Source: JAWXBK01 sp034439975
GTDB lineage: Bacteria > Pseudomonadota > Alphaproteobacteria > Dongiales > Dongiaceae
DNA length: 64,000 bases
Assembly: GCA_034439975.1 (NCBI GenBank)
Contig: JAWXBK010000041.1
Coordinates: 5,342 to 69,341, forward strand
Direction of reading: 5' to 3'
Both the position numbers and the translations under genes were made by a program. Below, in pieces: positions 1 through 8,174 of the stretch. Within the stretch, counting starts at the first letter, position 1. Each line of letters starts with the position of its first letter. The notes beneath the pieces were generated by a model. It saw only the letters and a list, made by a program, of their open reading frames with translations, was not told the DNA's origin and ran no database searches.

Positions 1-110
1 TCGCGGCGCTCCAGTACAAGAACATTACGGCGGGCGCGTGCCAGATAGCCGGCGGCGACGAGACCATTGTGACCGGCGCCGATGACGATGGCGTCGTATT
101 GTGCGGCCAT
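1..110 (-). CDS. FAD/NAD(P)-binding oxidoreductase, N-terminal fragment cut by window edge
   Basis: Starts with ATG at 110 and runs off the left edge; only 36 codons are visible. The N-terminus is a classic dinucleotide-binding Rossmann start, IVIGAGHNGLVAAGYLAR, with the GxGxxG glycines. The GAGHNGL variant is common in phytoene-desaturase-like and amine-oxidase-like flavoproteins, so a flavin-dependent dehydrogenase or oxidase is likely; the substrate cannot be told from this fragment. It lies 27 bp downstream of the glutathione transferase-like gene on the same strand, so it is probably the last visible gene of the operon that begins with the dipeptidase at 3285. Confidence 0.8.
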   Translation of the reverse strand, partial: MAAQYDAIVIGAGHNGLVAAGYLARARRNVLVLERR

Positions 111-137
111 GATCGTGTCGCCCTCCAGATTCCGTCG

Positions 138-743
138 TCAGGATACGGGTGCGCTATCGCGAAATGACGGGCGCTGCGACAGCCTGTCGAACCAAGCGCT
201 CAGCGACGGGCGGCCATCCCACCAGCGATCGTCGCCAAACCGCGCATCCCAGTAGCCCAGCGCGCAGCCGATGGCGATGCTCCCCAGATCCGGTTCGCTG
301 TTCAGGCGTCCGGCCTCCTTCTCGAGCGCGTCGGCTGCGCGGAGCATGACGGCCTTCTGATGCGCGATCCAATCGGGCCATTGCAGTTCTTTGGGCCGCC
401 GACGCACTTCAAGCGCGCGCTGCACGGCCGCATCGATCAGCCCGTCGCCGAGCGCCTGTCGACGCAACACCGGCCAGCGCTTTGCAGGATCCAGCGGCAG
501 AAAATCCGATCCGCCATAGGTCGCAGCCAGGTACTCGCAGATGACCGGCGAATCATAGAGGGCCTCGCCGCTATCGCTAAGCAGGGTCGGAATTCTGCCA
601 AGTGGGTTGCTCGCCTGCACGGGCGAGTCGGCGCCCCACACATCGGTCGGCTTTTTCTCCACGAGATGCCCGATCCCGAGCTCGATCACCGCGACAATGA
701 CTTTTCGGACATACGGTGAGTTGGGCGAATAAAAAAGAATCAT
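138..743 (-). CDS. Glutathione S-transferase family protein
   Basis: About 201 residues. The N-terminal thioredoxin-like half shows LFYSPNSPYVRKV, the cis-proline segment NPLGRIPTL and the glutathione-contacting DSPVICEYLA; the rest is the usual all-helical C-terminal domain. I chose ATG 743, which has GGGGAG nine bases upstream; a GTG at 767 overlapping the end of the aldehyde dehydrogenase gene is the alternative. Members conjugate or reduce electrophiles with glutathione, or act as isomerases. Here it lies in a catabolic operon after the aldehyde dehydrogenase, which suggests handling of a reactive intermediate; that role is inference. Confidence 0.88.
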   Translation of the reverse strand: MILFYSPNSPYVRKVIVAVIELGIGHLVEKKPTDVWGADSPVQASNPLGRIPTLLSDSGEALYDSPVICEYLAATYGGSDFLPLDPAKRWPVLRRQALGDGLIDAAVQRALEVRRRPKELQWPDWIAHQKAVMLRAADALEKEAGRLNSEPDLGSIAIGCALGYWDARFGDDRWWDGRPSLSAWFDRLSQRPSFRDSAPVS

Positions 744-763
744 TAAGGGCGCTCCCCGTTCGG

Positions 764-2212
764 TCACGTATCCAGCGAATAGGCGATGCGTGTTTCGGTG
801 TAGAATTCGCGCGCATAGGTTCCCTGCTCGCGCGGCCCATAGCTCGATCGCTTCTGACCGCCGAACGGTACATGGAAGTCGAGACCCACGGTGGGCAGGT
901 TGACCGTCGCAACGCCGGCCTGGATGTGACGCCGAAAATGCTGCGCCTTCTTCTCTGATGTCGTGATTATTCCGGCCGTAAGCCCGAAGGGCGAATCGTT
1001 GGCGATCGCCAGAGCCTCGTCATAATCGGCGGCGGCGATCACGCTTGCGACCGGGCCAAAAATCTCTTCCTGGTTGATCCGCATGCGGTTGTCGGTTTCG
1101 ATGAACAGCGCCGGCTCGAGATAATGGCCATCGCAACGCGCCTTGACCGGGCGTCCACCGCGCAGGAGGCGCGCGCCTTCCGCCTTGCCGATATCGATAT
1201 ATTCGAGGCTTCGCTCCATCTGTCGGCGGTTCACGAGCGGCCCGATGATCGTGTCGTCGTCAAGGGCGTGCCCGACGCGCAGCTGATCCATGCGCTGCCC
1301 GAGACCGGCAACGAATCGATCGTGAATACCTTTCGTGACGATCAGGCGGCTTGAGGCGGTGCATCGCTGCCCCGTTGCATAGAAAGCGCCCTGCGCCGCG
1401 CATTCGACTGCACGGTCGAGATCGGCGTCGTCGAGAACGACCAGCGGGTTCTTGCCGCCCATTTCGAGTTGCAGCTTGGCCATATGGCGGATGCCCGCTT
1501 GCGCCACCCGTTCCCCCGTCGCCATCGAACCGGTGAAGCTGATGGCATCCACGCCTTCATGCGCTGCGAGGGCGGCACCGATATCGGGACCGTGCCCCAG
1601 AACGACATTGGCGACGCCGGGAGGCAGACCGCACTCCGCAAGAACACGCGCGAATGCGACCGAGCTTGCCGGTACCAGTTCCGACGGCTTGTAGACGACG
1701 CAGTTTCCATAGGCCAATGCCGGTGCGATCTTCCAGCCGGGAAGAGCCACCGGAAAGTTCCACGGCGCGATGATCGCGACCACACCGACAGGCTCGCGTG
1801 TGATGTCGATTGTGATGTCCGGCCGGATCGACTGGGCGCTTTCCTCGAACTGCCGCAAGCATTCGCCCGCGTAATAGTGGAACAGTTCCGCCGCGCGCTG
1901 GGCTTCGCCGAGTCCCTCCCGCAGCGGCTTACCTTCTTCCCTCGATATCAGCCGACCGAGGGAATCGGCCTGCGCCGCCAGCGCGTCGCCGATCCGGCGC
2001 AGGATGCGTTCACGCTCGCGAAACGGCGTCGCCGACCAGGCGGGAAGAGCAGCGCGCGCCGCGCGCACCGCATCATCCACCTGATCCGGACTCGCTGCGC
2101 CAAACCGGCCGACGATATCCGACAGATCGGACGGGTTCCGGCTTTCCAACGGTTCGGCGCCGACGAACCAGTGGCCGCCAATCAGGTTGCCGTCTGCGAC
2201 CGATCCCGTCAT
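764..2212 (-). CDS. NAD(P)-dependent aldehyde dehydrogenase family protein
   Basis: A full-length 482-residue ALDH. Visible landmarks are the oxyanion-loop segment APWNFP at 149-154, the cofactor motif FTGSMATG around 226-233, the general base Glu250 in LQLEMGGKN, the nucleophile Cys284 in GQRCTASS and EEIFGPV near the C-terminus. The sequence type is that of the succinate-semialdehyde or 2-oxoglutarate-semialdehyde group, but exact substrate is not readable. The start is 11 bp after the dipeptidase stop with TGAGG upstream, and its end abuts the GST-like gene, so the three are one transcript. It would oxidise an aldehyde made by an upstream step, perhaps by the Rieske oxygenase nearby (inference). 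Confidence 0.93.
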   Translation of the reverse strand: MTGSVADGNLIGGHWFVGAEPLESRNPSDLSDIVGRFGAASPDQVDDAVRAARAALPAWSATPFRERERILRRIGDALAAQADSLGRLISREEGKPLREGLGEAQRAAELFHYYAGECLRQFEESAQSIRPDITIDITREPVGVVAIIAPWNFPVALPGWKIAPALAYGNCVVYKPSELVPASSVAFARVLAECGLPPGVANVVLGHGPDIGAALAAHEGVDAISFTGSMATGERVAQAGIRHMAKLQLEMGGKNPLVVLDDADLDRAVECAAQGAFYATGQRCTASSRLIVTKGIHDRFVAGLGQRMDQLRVGHALDDDTIIGPLVNRRQMERSLEYIDIGKAEGARLLRGGRPVKARCDGHYLEPALFIETDNRMRINQEEIFGPVASVIAAADYDEALAIANDSPFGLTAGIITTSEKKAQHFRRHIQAGVATVNLPTVGLDFHVPFGGQKRSSYGPREQGTYAREFYTETRIAYSLDT

Positions 2213-2223
2213 TACGATGGGCC

Positions 2224-3285
2224 TCAGCTACTCGCGGCGACGCGAAGCTCGGCTTTGGTCTTCGCCGCGCCCTGTTGCGGCCCGAAGCCCTCCTCGAAGA
2301 AGCGCAACCAGTTGCCACCCATTAGCCCGGCCACCTCATCCTGGCTGAAGCCGACCTTCAGGAGGCCTTCCGTAAGATTCGGGAAGTCCACCGGCGTGCG
2401 GAACCAGTCGGGCCATTGCGGCCAGGATCGGCTAGTCTTGGAGCCTTCGCCGAAATCGACGCCCTTCTTCCAGCGACCGCTTCGAATCCAGTCAAGGTCC
2501 GCATCGACCCATTTGCGGGACTGGTCGGTGCCGAAGCCGAGACGTTCCGCGCCGACCATTTCGGCCGTCTCGGCCACCATCGTGCAGAATTTTTCGCGCG
2601 ACGTTTCGCGTCCGCCGATATGCAGCGGGTAGACGCTGAATCCGAGCATACCGCCGGCGCCGGTCACTGCCTTTATAAGATCGTCAGTCTTGTTCCGGAT
2701 TCCGGGGTGGAACGTTTTAGGGTTGGCGTGCGTGATCGCGATGGGCCTCTCGGAGATATCGAGCGCTTCAAATCCGGTTCGCTCGCCGCAATGCGAGATG
2801 TCGACGATCATTCCCACCCGGTTCATCTCGCGGATAACTTCGCGGCCAAAGCGCGGAATACCGCTGTCGTTCTTCTCGTAACAGGAGCTCCCGATCAGGC
2901 TCTGATTGTTGTAGGTGAGCTGCATGATGCGGACGCCGAGCTCGTGGAAAACCTGGACCAGGCCCACATCGTCTTCGATCGGAGACGAGTTCTGAAATCC
3001 GAAGATGACGGCAGTCCTTCCCGTCTCTTTAGCGTGCCGGATATCGTTCGCATCGCGGGCGGGGCAAACGAGATCGCCGTGGTCTTCGAAAAGCCGATGC
3101 CACGCAGCGATGTTCTGCAGCGTTTCCCGGCAGTTTTCCCAGACGGCAATCGTCACGTGAATGGCGGTCACCCCGCCGGACCGGAGCTCTTCGAGCAGTT
3201 CCCGATCCCAGTTGCTATGCTCAAGCGCGTCGACGACCATCAACTGCTCGTGGAAGTTGCGCGCATTCGGTGACGTCCGATTCAT
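2224..3285 (-). CDS. M19 (renal/membrane dipeptidase) family protein with altered metal site
   Basis: 353 residues. ATG 3285 is preceded by GAGGAG at good spacing and so is preferred over an upstream in-frame start at 3345. The M19 barrel is clear from DISHCG and the later ITHANPK segments, which supply zinc-binding histidines. However, the first motif reads VVDALEHSNWD instead of the usual D-x-H-x-D, and the bridging glutamate position reads GFQN, so the binuclear zinc site is modified. A similar GFQN subfamily sits near betaine-catabolism genes in pseudomonads, so the enzyme may not be a simple dipeptidase. First gene of the operon that continues through ALDH, GST and the FAD enzyme; divergent from the LysR gene. 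Confidence 0.88.
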   Translation of the reverse strand: MNRTSPNARNFHEQLMVVDALEHSNWDRELLEELRSGGVTAIHVTIAVWENCRETLQNIAAWHRLFEDHGDLVCPARDANDIRHAKETGRTAVIFGFQNSSPIEDDVGLVQVFHELGVRIMQLTYNNQSLIGSSCYEKNDSGIPRFGREVIREMNRVGMIVDISHCGERTGFEALDISERPIAITHANPKTFHPGIRNKTDDLIKAVTGAGGMLGFSVYPLHIGGRETSREKFCTMVAETAEMVGAERLGFGTDQSRKWVDADLDWIRSGRWKKGVDFGEGSKTSRSWPQWPDWFRTPVDFPNLTEGLLKVGFSQDEVAGLMGGNWLRFFEEGFGPQQGAAKTKAELRVAASS

Positions 3286-3481
3286 GTGGCTCCTCACAAG
3301 ACATCCAACTTTATGAGCCTCGATGGCTCCCGGTCCGGATGGCAAACCGCTAGTCCGGCCTGTCGCATTCCGGCTTTTCCGCTCTGGGTTCGTCGTTGCC
3401 CACGCGCCATGTCGCCGGGCAACGTATTGAAGGAGAACGACCTTCCGAGCCGAGGATAGGAGGCTTGTTGAGAAATCCGCA

Positions 3482-3505
3482 AATCAGAAATATAATCTGA
3501 TTAAT
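3482..3505. promoter_or_regulatory. Putative LysR-regulator binding site (copy 1)
   Basis: Lies in the 283-bp divergent gap between the dipeptidase operon and the LysR gene. The core TCAGAAATATAATCTGA is a perfect dyad, TCAGA-N7-TCTGA, which also fits the T-N11-A rule for LysR-type operators. The wider pattern AWTCAGAAATAT-N6-ATTRAT recurs upstream of the Rieske gene (5851-5874) and of the ABC importer (9157-9180). The link to the local LysR protein is inferred from position and dyad shape. Confidence 0.65.
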
Positions 3506-3568
3506 TAGGTTTCCTTATTTTAAATTGCCGGCGTTGCCGGCCGTGTTACGGCGAAAGGACCATGCGAT

Positions 3569-4516
3569 ATGGCACTTCGGACCAGTAACATCACGTTGAA
3601 ACAGCTTCGCGCATTCTGCGCCATCGCCAGCAATGGAAGTTTCACGATGGCGGCCAGCCAGATCGGCCTGTCGCAACCGGCACTTACCATGATGATCCGC
3701 CAACTCGAGGAGGAGGCGGGCGTGACTCTGTTCGATCGTACGACGCGGCGCGTTCGGCTTTCGGTAGAAGGGGAAGAGTTTCTGCCGACCGCGATGCGCC
3801 TCCTCGGCGATTTCGAACTCGCCGTCGAGGATCTTCAGAAGATCGCCAATCAACGGCGCGGTCGGGTCAGCGTGGCCTCGACGTCTTCGGTTGCGAGTGA
3901 GATCGTGCCGGGCGCGGTGCGAAAGTTCCGGAAGCTCTATCCCATGATGAGCCTCCATATCGTGGACGACAGTTCGGGCGGCGTCTGTCGGCGCGTTCGC
4001 CGCAACGAAGTCGATATCGGCTTAGCCAGCCGCGATTCGCAGGACCCGGAGCTGGATTTTAAATTGGCATTCCGCGACCCGCTGGGGCTCGTTGCCCGGT
4101 CGGATCACCCGCTCATGAAAAAGAAAACGCCGATTTTCTGGCACGAGCTGGAGGGCTACGAAATTCTCGGTCTCGGGCCCGATACCGGTCCCGCACAGGC
4201 ACTTCTGCAAATGGAATCGCTACCCGAATCGCTCCGGTCGCCGAAACTTCAGGTGTCGAATGCTTCGGCGCTGGATGCGATGCTCTATTCCGGTCTCGGC
4301 GTCGCCGTTCTGCCTGCGCTCGCCTATCAGTCGGGCCATCGGAAATCGCTTCGGTTCCGGCCGCTGCAGAAGCCGCCAATCATGCGCTCCATCTACTTCG
4401 TGTCGCGAAAGATTCGATCGATCTCTCGCGCAGCGGAGGCGTTCCAGTCGATCCTTCTCGCGCAGATCGAACAGCTTGGGTGCACCCATCAATGGATCGA
4501 AGTCCCGGACCGTTGA
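3569..4516 (+). CDS. LysR family transcriptional regulator
   Basis: 315 residues. The N-terminal winged helix-turn-helix (about residues 6-66) shows the family signature LKQLRAFCAIASNGSFTMAA, then SQPALTMMIRQLEE and LFDRTTRRVRLS. The remainder is a LysR substrate-binding domain that would sense a small effector. It is transcribed away from the dipeptidase operon and sits beside the Rieske oxygenase, with the shared 24-bp motif in its own promoter region. It is therefore the likely local regulator of the operon, the oxygenase and the ABC importer, probably autoregulated. The effector is unknown. Confidence 0.95.
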   Translation: MALRTSNITLKQLRAFCAIASNGSFTMAASQIGLSQPALTMMIRQLEEEAGVTLFDRTTRRVRLSVEGEEFLPTAMRLLGDFELAVEDLQKIANQRRGRVSVASTSSVASEIVPGAVRKFRKLYPMMSLHIVDDSSGGVCRRVRRNEVDIGLASRDSQDPELDFKLAFRDPLGLVARSDHPLMKKKTPIFWHELEGYEILGLGPDTGPAQALLQMESLPESLRSPKLQVSNASALDAMLYSGLGVAVLPALAYQSGHRKSLRFRPLQKPPIMRSIYFVSRKIRSISRAAEAFQSILLAQIEQLGCTHQWIEVPDR

Positions 4517-4597
4517 CACTGCAGGCCGGTCCGGGTCGGCAAAGCCGCTTCCGGCCTGGGCCGGAAGGCCGTCACGTTCGGGCGTGACTCTGTCGAT

Positions 4598-5722
4598 CTA
4601 GCTCGCGAGCTTTGACGCCACATACCGGCCGAAATGAATGTTCGTGCGCTCGAGCCACGAACGTCGGCTGCGTGTGTTGGCATAGGACGAGCCAACCGCC
4701 CGCTGGATGCTCTCAAGCCGTACCCGGTCTTCCTGATTGACGAGATCGTAGAAGGCGGAGATTTTCTTGCGTGAGCTGTTCGTGAACTCTTCGCCGTAAC
4801 TGGCCACGCCCCAGCGCGTCAGCACGCGCCCCGTTTCGATCGGCGAAATCGCCATATAGAACACCCGATCCGGCGCCAGAGCGATCACTAGCGAAGGATA
4901 AAGACAGATCATGAAGACGGTCTTCCGCTCCTTGTCGGTCAGATCGGGATGGGACGGTTCCCGCGCCGGTTCCTCTGGCGCTATCGGGGAATAGAACGCG
5001 CTGAACGCGGCTTCGTCGTGCCCCCAATAGGTTAGCTCGCTCGGCGTGGAATTCTGCAGGCTTTCCGCATGCGTATAAAAGGTGTGATAGCCCTCGGTGA
5101 AGTTCTCGACCAGAAGCTTCCAGTTCGTATCCCAGGTCTCGTCGTCGCCAGTGAAGCGCTGCATGTCCTGCATATGATATCGCTCGATCGCGGCATCCAG
5201 CTTGGTGAGACGCTCGCTCAACGGCGTGGCGTTCTCGTCGAGCGTCGCAAAAATGAACCCGCCCCAGATTTCGCTTCTAATCGCCGGAAGAGCAATATCT
5301 TTTCGATCGAAACCATCGGTGCGATCCATGAACCGCGCACTGACAAGGGTGCCGTCGGGCCGATATGTCCAGGCGTGATAGGGGCAGACAAACCCGCGCG
5401 TGTTGCCCTTGCCGCTCGCCACTTCGCACCAGCGGTGACGGCAGATATTCGACAGGACCCGGATTTTCCGGTCATCGCCCATGACGACGATAAGGGGTTC
5501 GCCGACGAGTTTGGTGGTAAAATAGTCGCCAGGCTTCGCCACTTCGTCCACGCGGCCGAGACAGACCCATTCGTGCCTAAAGATACGCTCGACTTCGAGC
5601 TCGAAAGCCTCCGGTAGCGCATAGGCTGCCGGCGGCAAGGCGATCCCCGCCGAGTCGGGCAAGGTCACGATGTGCTTGAGGTCAAGCTTCAGCTGCGCCA
5701 GCTGTTCGGTATCGTGAGGCAT
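4598..5722 (-). CDS. Rieske [2Fe-2S] non-heme iron oxygenase, alpha subunit
   Basis: About 374 residues from ATG 5722, which has AAGGGAG just upstream; an ATG at 5740 is possible. The Rieske domain carries C-R-H then, 16 residues on, C-P-Y-H, ligating a [2Fe-2S] cluster. The catalytic domain shows the mononuclear-iron motif VENFTEGYHTFYTHAE. Such enzymes hydroxylate aromatics or N-demethylate betaines and carnitine. The association with a GFQN-type M19 protein and a compatible-solute-like importer favours a quaternary amine substrate over an aromatic (inference). No reductase partner is visible within the window. The gene is alone on its transcript, with motif copy 2 about 130 bp upstream. 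Confidence 0.92.
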   Translation of the reverse strand: MPHDTEQLAQLKLDLKHIVTLPDSAGIALPPAAYALPEAFELEVERIFRHEWVCLGRVDEVAKPGDYFTTKLVGEPLIVVMGDDRKIRVLSNICRHRWCEVASGKGNTRGFVCPYHAWTYRPDGTLVSARFMDRTDGFDRKDIALPAIRSEIWGGFIFATLDENATPLSERLTKLDAAIERYHMQDMQRFTGDDETWDTNWKLLVENFTEGYHTFYTHAESLQNSTPSELTYWGHDEAAFSAFYSPIAPEEPAREPSHPDLTDKERKTVFMICLYPSLVIALAPDRVFYMAISPIETGRVLTRWGVASYGEEFTNSSRKKISAFYDLVNQEDRVRLESIQRAVGSSYANTRSRRSWLERTNIHFGRYVASKLAS

Positions 5723-5850
5723 AGTCTCCCTTTCTGTCATGGACAGACGATTTCTTGCCTTGCGTAACTGGGGCCCGTGCAGACCCGGTGCGGAAATCTC
5801 AAGAACGGCGAGTGAGGAATAAGGGTACGAATGGTGTCCACCTTTAATCC

Positions 5851-5874
5851 AATCAGAAATATCGGCGTATTGAT
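5851..5874. promoter_or_regulatory. Putative LysR-regulator binding site (copy 2)
   Basis: AATCAGAAATAT, six variable bases, then ATTGAT: this matches the copies at 3482 and 9157 at nearly all defined positions. It lies about 130 bp upstream of the Rieske oxygenase start, in the 178-bp gap between that gene and the last permease gene. The inner TCTGA half present in copy 1 is not kept here, so it would be an asymmetric site. Confidence 0.55.
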
Positions 5875-5900
5875 CGAAAAAAATTATCGCAATCGTTACC

Positions 5901-6557
5901 CTATCTGGTCTGGCGAACCTTGTGCTCGAGCCACCGCGCGCCGAGCATCGCTGGAACCGTAATGATGACGAAGAAGAGGCCCACCATCGTCAGCGGTTCC
6001 AGATAGCGGTAATGAAAATTGGCAACGCTGAGGCCCTGGTTCATCAGCTCCGCCACGGCGATCGCCGCCAGGAGCGGCGTCTCCTTGAACATGACAATCA
6101 GATAGTTTGCCAGCGCCGGGACCATGGGCGGTACCGCCTGTGGAAGCACGACATGCAGCCAGGTCTGTGATGCCCGCAGGTTGCAGGCTCTGGCCGCGTC
6201 CCACTGACCGCGATGCACACCTTCGATTCCGGCCCGGTACACCTCCGCGGTGTAGGACGCATAGTGAATCCCGATACCCAGCACGCCGGCGGTCAAAGGC
6301 GAGAGCAGAATGCCCGCGTCCGGCAGTACATAGAAAAGGAAGTAAAGCTGCACCAGCAACGGGGTGCGCCGAATGAATTCGACGATGGAATGGATTGTCC
6401 AACGAAGCGGTCGGTGCGCTGTCCGCCTCAGTATGGCTATTGCCAGCCCCAGAACCATCGCGAGCGTCGAGCCCAACAGAGTCGCCTGGACGGTTACTAC
6501 GGCGCCGCTGAGGAGGCGCGGGAGAATCGAGATGGCAAAGTCCCAATCCCAGCTCAT
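5901..6557 (-). CDS. Polar amino acid/ectoine-type ABC transporter permease (EhuD-like)
   Basis: 218 residues, an inner-membrane HisM-type permease with about five transmembrane helices. The segment FIRRTPLLVQLYFLFYVLP and the cytoplasmic EAA-like loop around residues 130-150 (RGQWDAARACNLRASQ, then LPQAVPP) mark the family and the contact to the ATPase. The overall pattern, including FKETPLLAAIAVAELM, is close to what I know of EhuD from the ectoine/hydroxyectoine importer. It follows the other permease gene with a 3-bp gap and ends the importer operon. Confidence 0.9.
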   Translation of the reverse strand: MSWDWDFAISILPRLLSGAVVTVQATLLGSTLAMVLGLAIAILRRTAHRPLRWTIHSIVEFIRRTPLLVQLYFLFYVLPDAGILLSPLTAGVLGIGIHYASYTAEVYRAGIEGVHRGQWDAARACNLRASQTWLHVVLPQAVPPMVPALANYLIVMFKETPLLAAIAVAELMNQGLSVANFHYRYLEPLTMVGLFFVIITVPAMLGARWLEHKVRQTR

Positions 6558-6560
6558 CGC

Positions 6561-7235
6561 CTAGCCCCTGACGCCTTCATGACCGCGGGCGAAACGGCGT
6601 TCGAGGGTGCGGAAGCCGAACGCGATCAGGGATGCGAACAGAAAATAGAAGGCCAGGCTGGCGAGATATGGAATAGCCGTACTGCCGGTCTGGACCCGAA
6701 TGATTTGCGCCTGGAATGTCAGTTCGGTGATCGTTATGAGGGACACGATCGCCGTCAGCTTCATGACCTCAATCGACAGATTGTTGAATAGAGGAAGCAT
6801 AACAACGAACGACTGCGGCAGCGTGACGTGACGTAATCTCTGCCAGCGCGTCAGGTTGAGGGCGATTCCGGCTTCGTGCTGCTCGCGCGGGACCGTCTGA
6901 ACCGCCGCCCGCACCAGCTCGGATCCGTATGCCGCAGTGTTCAGCGAAAGACCGAGTATGCCGGCTTCGATGGCGCTCAGATTGACGCCGACCAGCGGCA
7001 GAACATAGTAAACCCAGAACAACTGAACATAGATCGAGGTGCTGCGAAAGAACTCGACATAGGCGGTCGTTGCCCACCGGATCGCCGCGAATCGCGAGAG
7101 TCGGCAGAGGCCAATGACGAGTGCCAGCGAGAATCCGATGGCACAGGAAGCGATCGTCAGCTTGACCGTGACCATACCGCCGCGCCCGAGCAGAAGAAGA
7201 TATCCAAGCCAGTCCTCGATGCTGAGCGCCATCAT
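6561..7235 (-). CDS. Polar amino acid/ectoine-type ABC transporter permease (EhuC-like)
   Basis: 224 residues with hydrophobic helices and the family segments YVEFFRSTSIYVQLFWVYYV and VPREQHEAGIALNLT, the latter being the EAA loop that docks on the ATP-binding subunit. The stretch KLTAIVSLITITELTFQAQ is characteristic of EhuC-type permeases. It pairs with the downstream permease to form the heterodimeric channel. It starts 41 bp after the ATPase gene stop. The imported solute is probably a zwitterionic amino acid derivative; specificity is inferred from resemblance only. Confidence 0.9.
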   Translation of the reverse strand: MMALSIEDWLGYLLLLGRGGMVTVKLTIASCAIGFSLALVIGLCRLSRFAAIRWATTAYVEFFRSTSIYVQLFWVYYVLPLVGVNLSAIEAGILGLSLNTAAYGSELVRAAVQTVPREQHEAGIALNLTRWQRLRHVTLPQSFVVMLPLFNNLSIEVMKLTAIVSLITITELTFQAQIIRVQTGSTAIPYLASLAFYFLFASLIAFGFRTLERRFARGHEGVRG

Positions 7236-7276
7236 CCTGCCTTGAAGCTCAATCCAAGTTCGACAGCATGTCCCGC

Positions 7277-8158
7277 CTACACGCGATGACCGGCTGCGAT
7301 GATCTTTCTGAGAAACGCCCGGGTCCGCTCTTTCTCCGGATTCGAGAAGATGCGATCGGGCGTACCTTCCTCTATGATGCGGCCGGATTCGAGAAAGAGA
7401 ACCCGATCGGCGAACTCATGCGCGAAGCTCATCTCGTGCGTGACCAGCAACATCGTCATGTCGGTTTGCTGTCCGAGACGCTTGATCACGTTCAGCACTT
7501 CCTCGACCAGTTCAGGATCGAGGGCCGAGGTGATCTCGTCGCAAAGAAGTATCTGGGGCTCCAGCGCGAGGGCCCGCGCGATGGCGACGCGCTGCTTCTG
7601 TCCGCCAGACAGGCTGGCCGGCATAGCGTCGGCCTTGTCGGCCAGGCCGACCATATTGAGCAAGTCCAGCGCCTTCTCTCTGGCCGCCGATTTGGTCAGT
7701 TTCCCGTTGAGGACCGGGGCGAGCGTAATGTTTGCCAGAACGGATTTGTGCGGAAACAGATTGAAGTGCTGGAACACCATTCCGATCTTGCTGCGCACAT
7801 CCCGCACATGGCGCTCGGATGCGGTCCGGTGCACCCCGTTCACGGATTCCTTGTAGAGATTTATGCCGTCGACGATCACGTCGCCGCGGCTGATGCTCTC
7901 CAGCGTCATCAGGATGCGCAGGATAGTCGTTTTACCGGAACCCGACGGTCCGATCAGCGCAATATGGTCGCCGCGCTTGGCGGAGAATGACAGGCAATCG
8001 AGGACCCGGTGGCTGCCGAAACTCTTCTCGACATCGACGAACTCGACGATCGACGATTCCGCCCGAGGCGCCCCTGTCTGCTCCAATATTGTCACTCCCG
8101 CACGGGCACGCTCCCGGGCCGGCACAGTGGCATCATCTGCCGCCCGCCGGCCCGCCAA
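7277..8158 (-). CDS. Amino acid/ectoine-type ABC transporter ATP-binding protein (EhuA-like)
   Basis: Up to 293 residues. Walker A is GPSGSGKTT (about 70-78), followed by the Q-loop in MVFQHFNLFPHKSVL, the signature LSGGQKQR, Walker B ILLCDE and the H-loop VTHE. It is the cytoplasmic ATPase of the importer. The start is uncertain: the frame opens with TTG at 8158 (no ribosome site), while TTG 8086 has GGGAGTGA seven bases upstream and removes an odd 24-residue leader. The gene lies 16 bp after the binding-protein gene and before the two permease genes. Confidence 0.9.
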   Translation of the reverse strand: MAGRRAADDATVPARERARAGVTILEQTGAPRAESSIVEFVDVEKSFGSHRVLDCLSFSAKRGDHIALIGPSGSGKTTILRILMTLESISRGDVIVDGINLYKESVNGVHRTASERHVRDVRSKIGMVFQHFNLFPHKSVLANITLAPVLNGKLTKSAAREKALDLLNMVGLADKADAMPASLSGGQKQRVAIARALALEPQILLCDEITSALDPELVEEVLNVIKRLGQQTDMTMLLVTHEMSFAHEFADRVLFLESGRIIEEGTPDRIFSNPEKERTRAFLRKIIAAGHRV

Positions 8159-8174
8159 CGGTATGGTAGCTGCG

